Assembly (NCBI GenBank): GCA_036389835.1 | Contig: DASVWC010000029.1 | Coordinates: 62,001 to 126,000, forward strand | DNA length: 64,000 nucleotides | DNA from: AC-37 sp036389835 | Lineage (GTDB): Bacteria > Actinomycetota > Thermoleophilia > Solirubrobacterales > Thermoleophilaceae | Reading direction: 5' to 3' | Shown: positions 16,674-24,881 of the stretch, in pieces | Layout of the letters: each line of letters begins with the position of its first letter | Numbering within the stretch: position 1 is the stretch's first letter | The notes under the pieces: model-generated | The model's input: only the letters and a program-made list of their open reading frames with translations | Databases searched by the model: none | What the model was told of the DNA's origin: nothing | Made by a program: the position numbers and the translations under genes

Positions 16674-19433
16674 TTGGTCCAGGCCTCCGAGCCGATCGCC
16701 GTCGAGCCGGACGCTCGGATGCTGCTGTCGCTTCCCGGAATCGGGGAGCTGACGGCTCCGCTCGTCGAGCTGACCGCCACCACCGTGAGGGTCCGGCTCG
16801 CCGCGGCGTCCGCGCAGGCGCTCGAGCGCGAGCGGCGCCTCGACAGCGCGTCGCTGGTCATCGGCGGGGAGCTCGAGCAGCTCGGGGAGCTCGCCGTGCG
16901 CCGGTCGCAGCCGCAGGACGGCGAGGTCGCGATCGACCTCGAGGCGCTCGATCCGGGCTCGCGCGCGCGGCTCTGGGACATCTGGGACCAGGCCCGCACG
17001 AGCGGCGACGGGGTCGAGCCCGGCCACGCCGACCACGGCGACGTGCCGGCGCGCGGCCACTACACCGAGGACGCCCGGCGCGAGCGGCTGCGCTGGATCC
17101 GCGCCGCGAGCGGCGCGCCGCTCGGGACCCTCGACGACGTCGGCCTCGACGTGCGCGAGCTGACCGGGAACATCGAGAGCGTCGTCGGCAGCGTCGAGAT
17201 CCCGGTCGGCCTCGCGGGCCCGCTGCTGTTCGACGGCGCGAACGTGCAGGGCCGGATAACCGCTCCGCTGGCTACGACCGAGGGCGCGCTGGTCGCGTCG
17301 GCCACCCGCGGCGCGCGTGCGATCACGCGCGCCGGCGGGGTCAGGACGCAGATGCTGAGCCAGCGGATGTCGCGCGGGCCGGTCTACGAGTTCGAGGACC
17401 TCCGGGCGGCCGTGCGCTTCGGCCGCTGGGTGGACTCGCACCTGGGCGAGATCGCCGAGCAGGTCGGCCTCGTCTCACAGCACGCGCGACTCGTCGACGT
17501 GCGCTCGATCCAGCTCGGCCGGGTCGTGAACCTCCGCTTCAACTACGAGACCGGCGACGCCGCCGGTCAGAACATGACCACCGCCTGCACCTGGCGCGCC
17601 TGCCAGTGGATCAACGAGGCCATCGAGCTGGTGCCGGGGATGACGCCGCGCCGCTTCCGGATCGAGGGCAACGCGAGCGGCGACAAGAAGGCCAACTACC
17701 TCAGCATGCTCGACGGGCGCGGCATGCGCGTGACGGCCGAGTGCTTCCTCGATCGCAGGACCGTGACCGAGGTGCTGAAGACGACCCCCGAGGCGATCGC
17801 CGACACCTGCCGCTACGGGATCCTGAGCGGGATCCAGTCGGGCATGATCGGCCAGAACATCAACGTGGCCAACCTGATCGCGGGGATGTTCGTGGCGACC
17901 GGTCAGGACATCGCGTGCGTGCACGAGTCGAGCCTCGGCATCCTCTCGGTCGACGCCGTGGACGACGGCCTCTACGCGAGCATGCTGCTGCCCGCGCTCG
18001 TGGTCGGCACGGTCGGCGGCGGGACCAACCTCCCGAACCAGCGCGACTACCTCGACATGATGGGCTGCGCGGGGGCCGGCCGGGTCGAGCGGCTCGCCGA
18101 GATCGTCGCGGGCTTCGCCCTGGCGCTCGACCTCTCGACCGTCGCGGCCGTGAGCGGCGGCCAGTTCGCCGACGCTCACGAGCGGCTCGGCCGCAACCGG
18201 CCCGTCGACTGGTTCACGCGCGCCGACCTGCGGCCGGAGTTCTTCACGCCGATGCTCGCCGAGGCGCTCGGCGAGCCGGCGCTCGAGGTCACGGGCGTGA
18301 CGGACCTCGACCCGGTCACGGGCTCGAGCATCATCACCGAGGTCACCGGGCAGGGCCTCCAGGACAAGCTGACCGGCCTGCTGCGGCTGCGCCTGGACTA
18401 CGCCGCGGAGGGCCGCGAGGGCGCCCTCGACGTGGTGGTCAAGGTCAAGCCGCTCGACAGCGAGGTGATCCTCACAACCAACAAGATCGCGTCGCTCTGC
18501 GGCGGGGCGCTGGCCGACCTCTACCCGCGCTGGCGCGACTGGACCGGCTTCAAGGACGTCCACACGCGCGAGGTCGGCCTCTACCGGGCCGCCGACGAGC
18601 GCGTCCGCGAGGTGATGCCGCGCTTCTACGGCGCCTACGAGGACGAGGCCCGCGAGGCGTACGTCGTCGTGATGGAGGACCTCGGCCCCGGCGTGGTGCT
18701 CAAGGACTCGGCGCAGGAGCGCTCGGCCTGGGCCGAGCGGCACGTGGACGCCGCGCTCCGCGGGATCGCAGGGGTGCACGCCGCCTGGCTCGGGCGCGAG
18801 GACGAGCTCGTGCGCCAGCCCTGGCTCGGGCGCTACGCGACCGCGCGCTCGATGCGGGCGATGGACGAGCTGTGGCTGGCCCTGGCCGAGCACAACGCCA
18901 CCGAGTACCCCGAGTGGATCGACGAGTTCACGCTGATCCGGATGAAGAAGTCGATCGAGGAGCTCGGCGAGTGGTGGCCGCAGCTCGAGGCGATGCCGCA
19001 GACGCTGGTCCACAACGACTTCAACCCGCGCAACATCGCGCTGCGCGCGGACGGGCTGCGGCTGGTCGCCTACGACTGGGAGCTCGCCACGATCCACGTG
19101 CCGCAGCGCGACCTCGCCGAGCTGCTCGCGTTCACCATGCCGGCCGACGTCGAGGCGGCGCAGGTCGACCACCACATCGAGGTCCACCGCGCGGCGCTCG
19201 AGGCCGCGGCCGGGGTGCAGCTCGACCCGGAGACCTGGCGGCGCGGCTACCAGCTCGGGCTGCGCGACTTCACGCTCACGCGGCTCCAGCTCTACATGAT
19301 GGCCCACACCCAGCGCCAGTACGAGTTCCTCGACGAGCTCGTGCACATGGTCAAGCGGCTGATCCGCCTCGAGGGCGAGCACGACATCGCCACCGGCCGC
19401 TTCCGCTACTCCGACGTCGACGAGCGGGTCTGA
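16674..19433 (+). CDS. HMG-CoA reductase fused to APH/choline-kinase-type phosphotransferase
   Basis: This 919-residue fusion has three parts. Residues 1-110 may be a PilZ-like domain (weak). Residues about 125-520 are a class I HMG-CoA reductase with the full catalytic set: Glu203 (TTEGALV), Lys338 (GDKKANY), Asp412 (TGQDIA) and His502 (AHERLGR). Residues about 545-890 are an aminoglycoside-phosphotransferase-like kinase with catalytic Asp782 in VHNDFNPRN and metal Asp801 in YDWE. HMGR makes mevalonate from HMG-CoA. The kinase could phosphorylate that product or an unrelated alcohol, and which is unknown. The kinase N-lobe is present (VVVKVKPLD supplies the lysine). A single frame without interruption supports a true fusion. 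The TTG start has a weak ribosome-binding site. Confidence 0.88.
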   Translation: MVQASEPIAVEPDARMLLSLPGIGELTAPLVELTATTVRVRLAAASAQALERERRLDSASLVIGGELEQLGELAVRRSQPQDGEVAIDLEALDPGSRARLWDIWDQARTSGDGVEPGHADHGDVPARGHYTEDARRERLRWIRAASGAPLGTLDDVGLDVRELTGNIESVVGSVEIPVGLAGPLLFDGANVQGRITAPLATTEGALVASATRGARAITRAGGVRTQMLSQRMSRGPVYEFEDLRAAVRFGRWVDSHLGEIAEQVGLVSQHARLVDVRSIQLGRVVNLRFNYETGDAAGQNMTTACTWRACQWINEAIELVPGMTPRRFRIEGNASGDKKANYLSMLDGRGMRVTAECFLDRRTVTEVLKTTPEAIADTCRYGILSGIQSGMIGQNINVANLIAGMFVATGQDIACVHESSLGILSVDAVDDGLYASMLLPALVVGTVGGGTNLPNQRDYLDMMGCAGAGRVERLAEIVAGFALALDLSTVAAVSGGQFADAHERLGRNRPVDWFTRADLRPEFFTPMLAEALGEPALEVTGVTDLDPVTGSSIITEVTGQGLQDKLTGLLRLRLDYAAEGREGALDVVVKVKPLDSEVILTTNKIASLCGGALADLYPRWRDWTGFKDVHTREVGLYRAADERVREVMPRFYGAYEDEAREAYVVVMEDLGPGVVLKDSAQERSAWAERHVDAALRGIAGVHAAWLGREDELVRQPWLGRYATARSMRAMDELWLALAEHNATEYPEWIDEFTLIRMKKSIEELGEWWPQLEAMPQTLVHNDFNPRNIALRADGLRLVAYDWELATIHVPQRDLAELLAFTMPADVEAAQVDHHIEVHRAALEAAAGVQLDPETWRRGYQLGLRDFTLTRLQLYMMAHTQRQYEFLDELVHMVKRLIRLEGEHDIATGRFRYSDVDERV

Positions 19434-19439
19434 ATGCGC

Positions 19440-20291
19440 TCAGTCGCCCGGCTGGCCCCGTTCCGGGAGCCCGAGCTCAGCCATCAGCTCCGCGAGCGTC
19501 GCGTCCAGGTCGCGGCCGCCGTTGGCGATCCGGTGCACCTCGATCTCGGGGCGCAGCTCGGCCAGCTCCCCCAGCACGACCTCGTAGGTGTCGCGCAGCA
19601 TTCCGAGCGCCCGCTCGTCCTCGTGCAGCTCGCCGCCGGAGGCGTCGCGGCCGGCCGAGCGGCGCGCCGCCTCGGCCGCGTCGACGTCGAGCAGGACGAC
19701 CACGTCGGGCAGGGTCGTGCCGTAGCGAGCGCCGAACTCGGCGAGCACCGTCTCGGTCGGCTGCGCGAAGGCGCGCACGACGTCGACGGCGATGGCCCAG
19801 AAGTCGGTCGCGCGCCGCAGCCGCCTGTTCTCGAGCTCGTGCCAGCCGCGGGCGGCGTCGTAGGCGCCCGGGCAGCCGGCCAGCCGCTCGCGCAGGACGG
19901 GCTCGAGCGCCGCGCCGTCGAGCACCTCGGCGACCTTGCGCTGGTAGAGCGGGACGTAGACGAGCGTGTCGACGAGCGGGTGGCGGTCGCTGACGAGGTG
20001 GTCGGGGGCGAAGGTCGTCGTGTAGAAGCGCTCGACATGGCCGTAGAGCGTCATGCGCAGGTACAGCGCGGCCAGCTTCAGCTCGAAGCTGCGCAGCTCG
20101 TCGGCGACGTCGGAGAGCGCCTTGAGCCGCGCCGACAGCTCGGCGAGCGGGGCGTCCGGGGTGTCGTGGTAGCTCGGGCAGTTGAACGCTGCGAGCCGCC
20201 CAGGTGAGTGCTCGAAGCGCGTGCGCAGCCGCTCGACGAGGACCGACTTGCCGGACCCGTCGATCCCGACGATGGCTACGCGACGTGGCAC
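19440..20291 (-). CDS. Thymidylate-kinase-like P-loop kinase
   Basis: This 283-residue kinase has Walker A GIDGSGKS near residue 9 and an intact DR motif (VSDRHPLVDT) as in dTMP kinases. An Arg-containing LID follows at AARRSAGRDASGG. It is longer than dTMP kinase (about 210 residues) because of an inserted helical region around residues 100-165. Function as a nucleotide or polyprenol/small-molecule kinase is open. The GTG start at 20291 is supported by TAGGGT six bases upstream. Its stop lies six bases from the HMGR-fusion stop on the other strand. Confidence 0.8.
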   Translation of the reverse strand: MPRRVAIVGIDGSGKSVLVERLRTRFEHSPGRLAAFNCPSYHDTPDAPLAELSARLKALSDVADELRSFELKLAALYLRMTLYGHVERFYTTTFAPDHLVSDRHPLVDTLVYVPLYQRKVAEVLDGAALEPVLRERLAGCPGAYDAARGWHELENRRLRRATDFWAIAVDVVRAFAQPTETVLAEFGARYGTTLPDVVVLLDVDAAEAARRSAGRDASGGELHEDERALGMLRDTYEVVLGELAELRPEIEVHRIANGGRDLDATLAELMAELGLPERGQPGD

Positions 20292-20297
20292 GCCCGC

Positions 20298-20303
20298 ACC
20301 CTA
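20298..20303 (-). promoter_or_regulatory. -10 element of a leaderless promoter for the 19.4-20.3 kb kinase
   Basis: On the minus strand TAGGGT is followed after six bases (GCGGGC) by the GTG at 20291. It lies in the 28-base gap to the divergent UbiA gene, so the two genes share a very compact control region. Confidence 0.45.
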
Positions 20304-20319
20304 TTCGCAGGACCGCGCG

Positions 20320-21255
20320 ATGACCAACTCGCGCCGCGGGCTGGCGGGGCGGCTGCTCGGGTACCTGAACGAGCGCTTCCCGATCCAGGGCGTGATCACG
20401 AACTCGATCGCGTACGCAGCCGCGCTGCTCTACGGCAAGGCGATCGTGGGCGACGGCGAGCTCCACGTCGCCGTCGAGGACGTGCTGGGCGTACTCGGCA
20501 TCCTCGGGTACCTGCTGCTCGCGCGCGTGTTCGACGAGCACAAGGACTTCGAGTTCGACGTCGAGCACCTGCCCGACCGCCCGCTCCCGCGCGGCTCGAT
20601 CTCGTGGCGCGAGGTCGACGGCCTGGGCGTGGCCGCCTTCGTCGTGCAGGCCGCGGTCTCCGTCGCCGTCGACGGCGGCGTGGGGCCGGTCTGCTTCTGG
20701 TGGGCGATCGCGCTGACCTACCTGGTGATCACGCGCTTCGAGTTCTTCATCCGGCCGTGGCTGCGCCGGCACTTCGTGACCAACACGGTCCTGCACCTGC
20801 CGGTCTACGCGCTCGGCCTCGTGTGGATCGCCCAGATCGGCGCCGAGCCGGAGTGGGTGGGCACGGACGTGCTCTGGCTCGCGGCGTACGTCTACGTGGC
20901 GACGCTCGGCATCGACCTCTGGCGCAAGTCGCACGGCCCCGAGGACGAGCGCGAGGCCGTCGACTCCTACACGCAGCGCTGGGGCGTCACGGGCGCCTCG
21001 GCCATGACCGCGGCGGTCGCCGTGGTGTGCGCGGCGCTCGCGGCGGTGATGCTCACGGTCGCGGACGCGGAGGCACCCGCCGGCTACGCGGCCCTCGCAT
21101 GGCTGCCGGTCCCGCTGTTCGTGGGCCTCGTGCGCTTCGTGGGCGCGCCCAGCCGGCGGACGAACAAGCCCAAGCGCGACCTGCTCGCGGCGACGCTCGT
21201 CGGCTTCAACCTGATCCTCGCCCTCACGCTCGCGATCGACCGCGGACTGGCCTGA
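20320..21255 (+). CDS. UbiA-superfamily prenyltransferase-like membrane protein
   Basis: This 311-residue integral membrane protein has about eight hydrophobic helices. It shows two Asp-rich loops in the positions expected for UbiA prenyltransferases: ARVFDEHKDFEFD near residue 70 and LGIDLWRKSHGPEDERE near 205. These loops bind Mg-diphosphate of a prenyl donor. The acceptor cannot be predicted. ATG 20320 has AGGA eight bases upstream. The neighbouring HMG-CoA reductase fusion fits a demand for isoprenoid precursors, which is inference. A C5/G5 hairpin follows the stop. Confidence 0.8.
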   Translation: MTNSRRGLAGRLLGYLNERFPIQGVITNSIAYAAALLYGKAIVGDGELHVAVEDVLGVLGILGYLLLARVFDEHKDFEFDVEHLPDRPLPRGSISWREVDGLGVAAFVVQAAVSVAVDGGVGPVCFWWAIALTYLVITRFEFFIRPWLRRHFVTNTVLHLPVYALGLVWIAQIGAEPEWVGTDVLWLAAYVYVATLGIDLWRKSHGPEDEREAVDSYTQRWGVTGASAMTAAVAVVCAALAAVMLTVADAEAPAGYAALAWLPVPLFVGLVRFVGAPSRRTNKPKRDLLAATLVGFNLILALTLAIDRGLA

Positions 21256-21259
21256 TCTG

Positions 21260-21275
21260 ACCCCCGAACGGGGGT
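21260..21275 (+). other. GC hairpin after the UbiA gene
   Basis: ACCCCC (21260-21265) and GGGGGT (21270-21275) pair around a GAAC tetraloop five bases after the UbiA stop. The stem closely resembles the one in the 48.6 kb terminator but lacks the T-run, so it may only attenuate transcription or stabilise the mRNA end. Confidence 0.5.
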
Positions 21276-21298
21276 GGTGCACGACCGGCGGCGTCCGT

Positions 21299-21304
21299 TA
21301 GCGT
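21299..21304 (+). promoter_or_regulatory. -10 element upstream of the flavin oxidase gene
   Basis: TAGCGT lies nine bases before the ATG at 21314, the same short spacing seen at other operon starts in the window. No Shine-Dalgarno sequence is visible, which supports a leaderless transcript. Confidence 0.4.
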
Positions 21305-21313
21305 CGCTCGGGC

Positions 21314-23062
21314 ATGATCGATCGCAGAAAGGTCGCCGCTCGCCTCGACCCGGGGATGGCCGAGGGGCTCGAGCTCGACGTGGCGATCGTGGGCGCCGGG
21401 GCGGCCGGCCTCTACACCGGCTACCGGCTCGCGACGGGCGAGCGCGAGCGGCGCGGGCGCCGTCCGAAGGTGAGCCTGTTCGAGCTGGGCGACCGGATCG
21501 GCGGCCGGCTCCACTCGGTCGAGCTGCCCGGGCTCCAGTTCTACGGCGAGCTGGGCGGGATGCGCTACATGACGTCGATGGGGATCGTCACGGCGCTGAT
21601 CGAGAAGGTCTTCAAGAGCGAGCTCGACCACGTCGACTTCAGCATGGGCGACCCCGCCTCGCACTACTTCTACCTGCGCAAGCAGCGCTTCATGGCCGAT
21701 GCCTGGACGCAGGCGCAGAAGCTCGACAAGAAGTTCAAGACGCGCTACGCGCTGAACAGCGGCGACGTCGGGTTCAGCAGCGACCAGCTCTTCAGCAAGG
21801 TCACCTACGACGTGCTGATGGCGGACCCGGCGGTGAAGGCCAAGTACGCCAAGAAGCTGCTCCACCCCACGAAGTACGACTACGAGATCCAGCTCACCGG
21901 CCGCGACTGGGACGCGATCAAGCCGGAGCTGCGCTACCACTTCCCCGGCCCGTACGAGGGCCGGCCGGTCTCCGAGCTCGGCTACTGGAACCTGCTCACC
22001 GACCAGCTCTCGCAGGAGGGCCTCCAGTTCCTGGCCGACGCCGGCGGCTACTACTCGAACACGATCAACTGGAACGCCGCCGAGGCGATCCAGCAGATCG
22101 TCGGCGACTTCTTCGGACCGGTCAGCTACCGCACGATCGCGGGCGGCTACGACCAGGTGCTGTACGCGCTCGCGAAGGCGCTGCTCGACAAGCGCGTCAA
22201 GATCTGGAAGCAGAACGGCGTGGTGGGCGTGCGCCCCGCGCCGGCCGGCTCGCCGCGCCGCTACGAGCTGAAGCTCGCGAACCAGGCCTCGGGACGCGAG
22301 TGGATCGTGCACGCCGACGCGGTCGTCCTCGCGATGCCGCGCCGCTCGCTCGAGCTGCTCGACATGTACCCCAACTACCTGAGCCTCTACGACGGGCCGG
22401 AGGGCGCGACCTTCCGCCAGGCCGTCTCGTCGACGATCATCCAGCAGTCGATGAAGATCCTGATGGGCTTCGAGGAGCCCTGGTGGACGAAGGACTTCGG
22501 CGCGACGGCCGGGGAGTCGATCACCGACCTGCCGATGCGGCAGTGCTACTACTTCGGCACCGACCCCGAGAAGGACTCGCACTCGCTGTTCCTGTCGAGC
22601 TACAACGACATCGACACGGTGTCGTTCTGGTCCGCGCTCGAGCAGGACGAGCTCTTCCAGCCGCGCGCGACGCGGCTGGTCTCCCAGGGCGACGTGGACG
22701 CGGTCTCGGAGTACCAGGCGCCGCAGGTGATGATCGACGAGTCGATGGCGCAGGTCCGCGAGCTGCACGGGCACCAGCCGTACGAGATCCCCGATCCCTA
22801 CGTCACCTGGTTCAAGGACTGGGCGCACGAGCCGTACGGCGGCGGCTACCACGCGTGGAACCCCGACGTCTCGGTGCGCGACGTCATGCGCTACATGCGC
22901 AAGCCGCGCGCCGACGAGGCGATCCACGTGGTCGGCGAGGCCTACTCCGACCAGCAGGGCTGGGCGGAGGGCGCCTTCTGCGTCGCCGAGCTGTTGCTGC
23001 GCGACCACTTCGAGATGAAGCCGGCCGCGTTCATCCCGAAGTCGTACTACCTCGGTTGGTAG
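21314..23062 (+). CDS. FAD-dependent amine-oxidase-family flavoenzyme
   Basis: This 582-residue protein has the FAD dinucleotide-binding fold: VAIVGAGAAGLYTGYRL near residue 26, then FELGDRIGGRLHS (the GG-R-x motif after the ADP-binding fold), and a C-terminal FAD-contact segment GEAYSDQQGWAEGA. This order defines the flavin amine oxidase/L-amino-acid oxidase/phytoene-desaturase superfamily. There is no signal peptide, so it is cytoplasmic. It could oxidise an amine or amino acid or desaturate a substrate. It overlaps the following ThDP enzyme by seven bases, so the two probably act on successive intermediates. Confidence 0.87.
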   Translation: MIDRRKVAARLDPGMAEGLELDVAIVGAGAAGLYTGYRLATGERERRGRRPKVSLFELGDRIGGRLHSVELPGLQFYGELGGMRYMTSMGIVTALIEKVFKSELDHVDFSMGDPASHYFYLRKQRFMADAWTQAQKLDKKFKTRYALNSGDVGFSSDQLFSKVTYDVLMADPAVKAKYAKKLLHPTKYDYEIQLTGRDWDAIKPELRYHFPGPYEGRPVSELGYWNLLTDQLSQEGLQFLADAGGYYSNTINWNAAEAIQQIVGDFFGPVSYRTIAGGYDQVLYALAKALLDKRVKIWKQNGVVGVRPAPAGSPRRYELKLANQASGREWIVHADAVVLAMPRRSLELLDMYPNYLSLYDGPEGATFRQAVSSTIIQQSMKILMGFEEPWWTKDFGATAGESITDLPMRQCYYFGTDPEKDSHSLFLSSYNDIDTVSFWSALEQDELFQPRATRLVSQGDVDAVSEYQAPQVMIDESMAQVRELHGHQPYEIPDPYVTWFKDWAHEPYGGGYHAWNPDVSVRDVMRYMRKPRADEAIHVVGEAYSDQQGWAEGAFCVAELLLRDHFEMKPAAFIPKSYYLGW

Positions 23063-24816
23063 GACCCGGCGCCCAGCTCGGCCGCGACGTCATCCTCGAC
23101 TACCTGCGCGAAGTCGGGGTCGAGTACCTCTTCGGAGTGCCGGGCACCAACGAGGTCCCGCTGATCGACGGCACGAGCGAGGCCGGCAGCGGCATCGGCT
23201 ACATCCCGTGCCTGCACGAGAACATCGCGATGGGCGCGGCGGCGGGATACGCGTGGGTCTCGGGACGGCCCGGCGTCGTGGAGCTGCACGTGACCCCCGG
23301 GGCGGGCCACGGGGTCGGCAACCTCTACAACGCCTACAAGTCGCACGTCCCGCTGGTGGTCCTGTGCGCACAGCAGCACAGCGACCTGCTGCTCCAGGAG
23401 CCGGTGCTCTCGTCGGACCTCGTCAGGACGGCGGGCCAGTACGCGAAGTGGGCCTACGAGGTGCGCACGGCGCTCGAGCTGCCCCAGGTCATGCAGCGGG
23501 CCCTGAAGGAGGCGCTCACGCCGCCCACGCGCCCGGTGTTCCTGTCGATCCCGTGGGACTTCACCCTGGCCGAGCTGCCGGCGGCGCCCGCCCAGGTCAC
23601 GCGCGTGGGCTCCAACTTCACCGGCGACCCGGACGCCGTGGCCGCCGCGGCGGCGCTGCTCGCCGGAGCGGAGCAGCCGATCGTCGTGGCGGGTGACGGG
23701 GTCGGCGCCGCCGGCGCCTGGAGCGAGCTCCAGCGGCTCGCCGAGCTGATCGCGGCACCCGTCTACAACGAGCCGATGAGCAGCTACATGAACTACCCCA
23801 ACGACCACTACCAGTGGCGGGGCGAGGTGCCGCAGACCCAGCAGGGGATGCAGCAGACCTTCGGCGGCCACGACGTCGCCTTCCTCTGCGGCTACAACGC
23901 GCAGGCGCACGTCTTCGTCTACGACCAGGCGGACGGTCCGCTGATCCCACCCGGCGTCGCCCAGGTGTTCCTCCACGACGACGAGTGGGAGATCGCGAAG
24001 AACGGCTACGGCGCCGCGGCCGTATTCGGCGGCATCCGGGCGACGCTGCCGGTCCTCTGCGACGCGATCGAGACGGTCCGGGGCCGCGACGCGGGCGCCG
24101 CCGACGACCGGCGCGGCGAGCTGCGCAAGGGGCACAACCGGCGCCGCGGGCGCCTCCGCGAGCGGGCCAGGGCCGCGACCGGCGCTCGCGCGGACGCGCT
24201 GCCGACCGGGGACGACGTGGCGCTCGCGCTGCGGGCGCTCCAGGACACGATGGCCGCGCCGATGACGCTCGTCGACGAGGCGATCTCGGACCAGGACTCC
24301 TTCCACCAGTACGTGCGCTTCGACGCGCCGAACAGCTACTTCAACGCGCAGGGCGGCTCGCTCGGGATATCGATGCCCGCGAGCATCGGCGCGAAGCTGG
24401 CCGCGGGCTCCGGCCGCACGGTGGTGAACACGGTCGGCGACGGAACCGCGCTGTTCTACCCGCACAGCTGGTGGACGACGAGGAAGTTCGGCCTGCCGGT
24501 CCTCTACGTCGTGACCAACAATCGCGAGTACAAGACCCTCCAGCTCGGGCGCCAGGCGATCGAGCAGGTCTACGACTGGAAGCCGGCGGGCGACGACTGG
24601 TACCTGCGGCTCGACCACCCGCGGATGAGCTTCGTCGCCCTCGCCAAGCCGTTCGGGATCAAGGGGACGCTCGTGAAGCGCCGCGATCAGCTCGAGGACG
24701 CCCTGCGCACGGGCCTCGCGGCCGTCGAGGCGGGCGAGCCGTACGTGGTCGAGGTCCTGACCGACCGGTCGCTCCCAGCGCCGTCCGAGGCGCCGGCCCG
24801 CCGCGGGCCGCCCTGA
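23056..24816 (+). CDS. ThDP-dependent decarboxylase/lyase (benzoylformate-decarboxylase-like)
   Basis: This 586-residue protein has the three-domain architecture of ThDP enzymes. The N-terminal Pyr domain has the catalytic glutamate Glu55 in CLHENIAMG. A central domain follows. The C-terminal PP domain has the ThDP/Mg motif VGDGTALF (GDG 461-463) continuing to VVTNNREYKT. It is nearest to benzoylformate decarboxylase/acetolactate-synthase-like proteins that act on 2-keto acids. No FAD-site conclusion can be drawn. The start is TTG 23056, overlapping the flavin oxidase stop by seven bases, and no other plausible start exists before the conserved N-terminus. Oxidation of an amino acid by the neighbour followed by decarboxylation here is an attractive inference. 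Confidence 0.85.
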   Translation: MVGPGAQLGRDVILDYLREVGVEYLFGVPGTNEVPLIDGTSEAGSGIGYIPCLHENIAMGAAAGYAWVSGRPGVVELHVTPGAGHGVGNLYNAYKSHVPLVVLCAQQHSDLLLQEPVLSSDLVRTAGQYAKWAYEVRTALELPQVMQRALKEALTPPTRPVFLSIPWDFTLAELPAAPAQVTRVGSNFTGDPDAVAAAAALLAGAEQPIVVAGDGVGAAGAWSELQRLAELIAAPVYNEPMSSYMNYPNDHYQWRGEVPQTQQGMQQTFGGHDVAFLCGYNAQAHVFVYDQADGPLIPPGVAQVFLHDDEWEIAKNGYGAAAVFGGIRATLPVLCDAIETVRGRDAGAADDRRGELRKGHNRRRGRLRERARAATGARADALPTGDDVALALRALQDTMAAPMTLVDEAISDQDSFHQYVRFDAPNSYFNAQGGSLGISMPASIGAKLAAGSGRTVVNTVGDGTALFYPHSWWTTRKFGLPVLYVVTNNREYKTLQLGRQAIEQVYDWKPAGDDWYLRLDHPRMSFVALAKPFGIKGTLVKRRDQLEDALRTGLAAVEAGEPYVVEVLTDRSLPAPSEAPARRGPP

Positions 24817-24881
24817 CCCGCGCGCCCGGACGCGGCAATCCAGCGAGCGCGGCGGCTGCCCGGTACGCTTCCGAAATCTTC

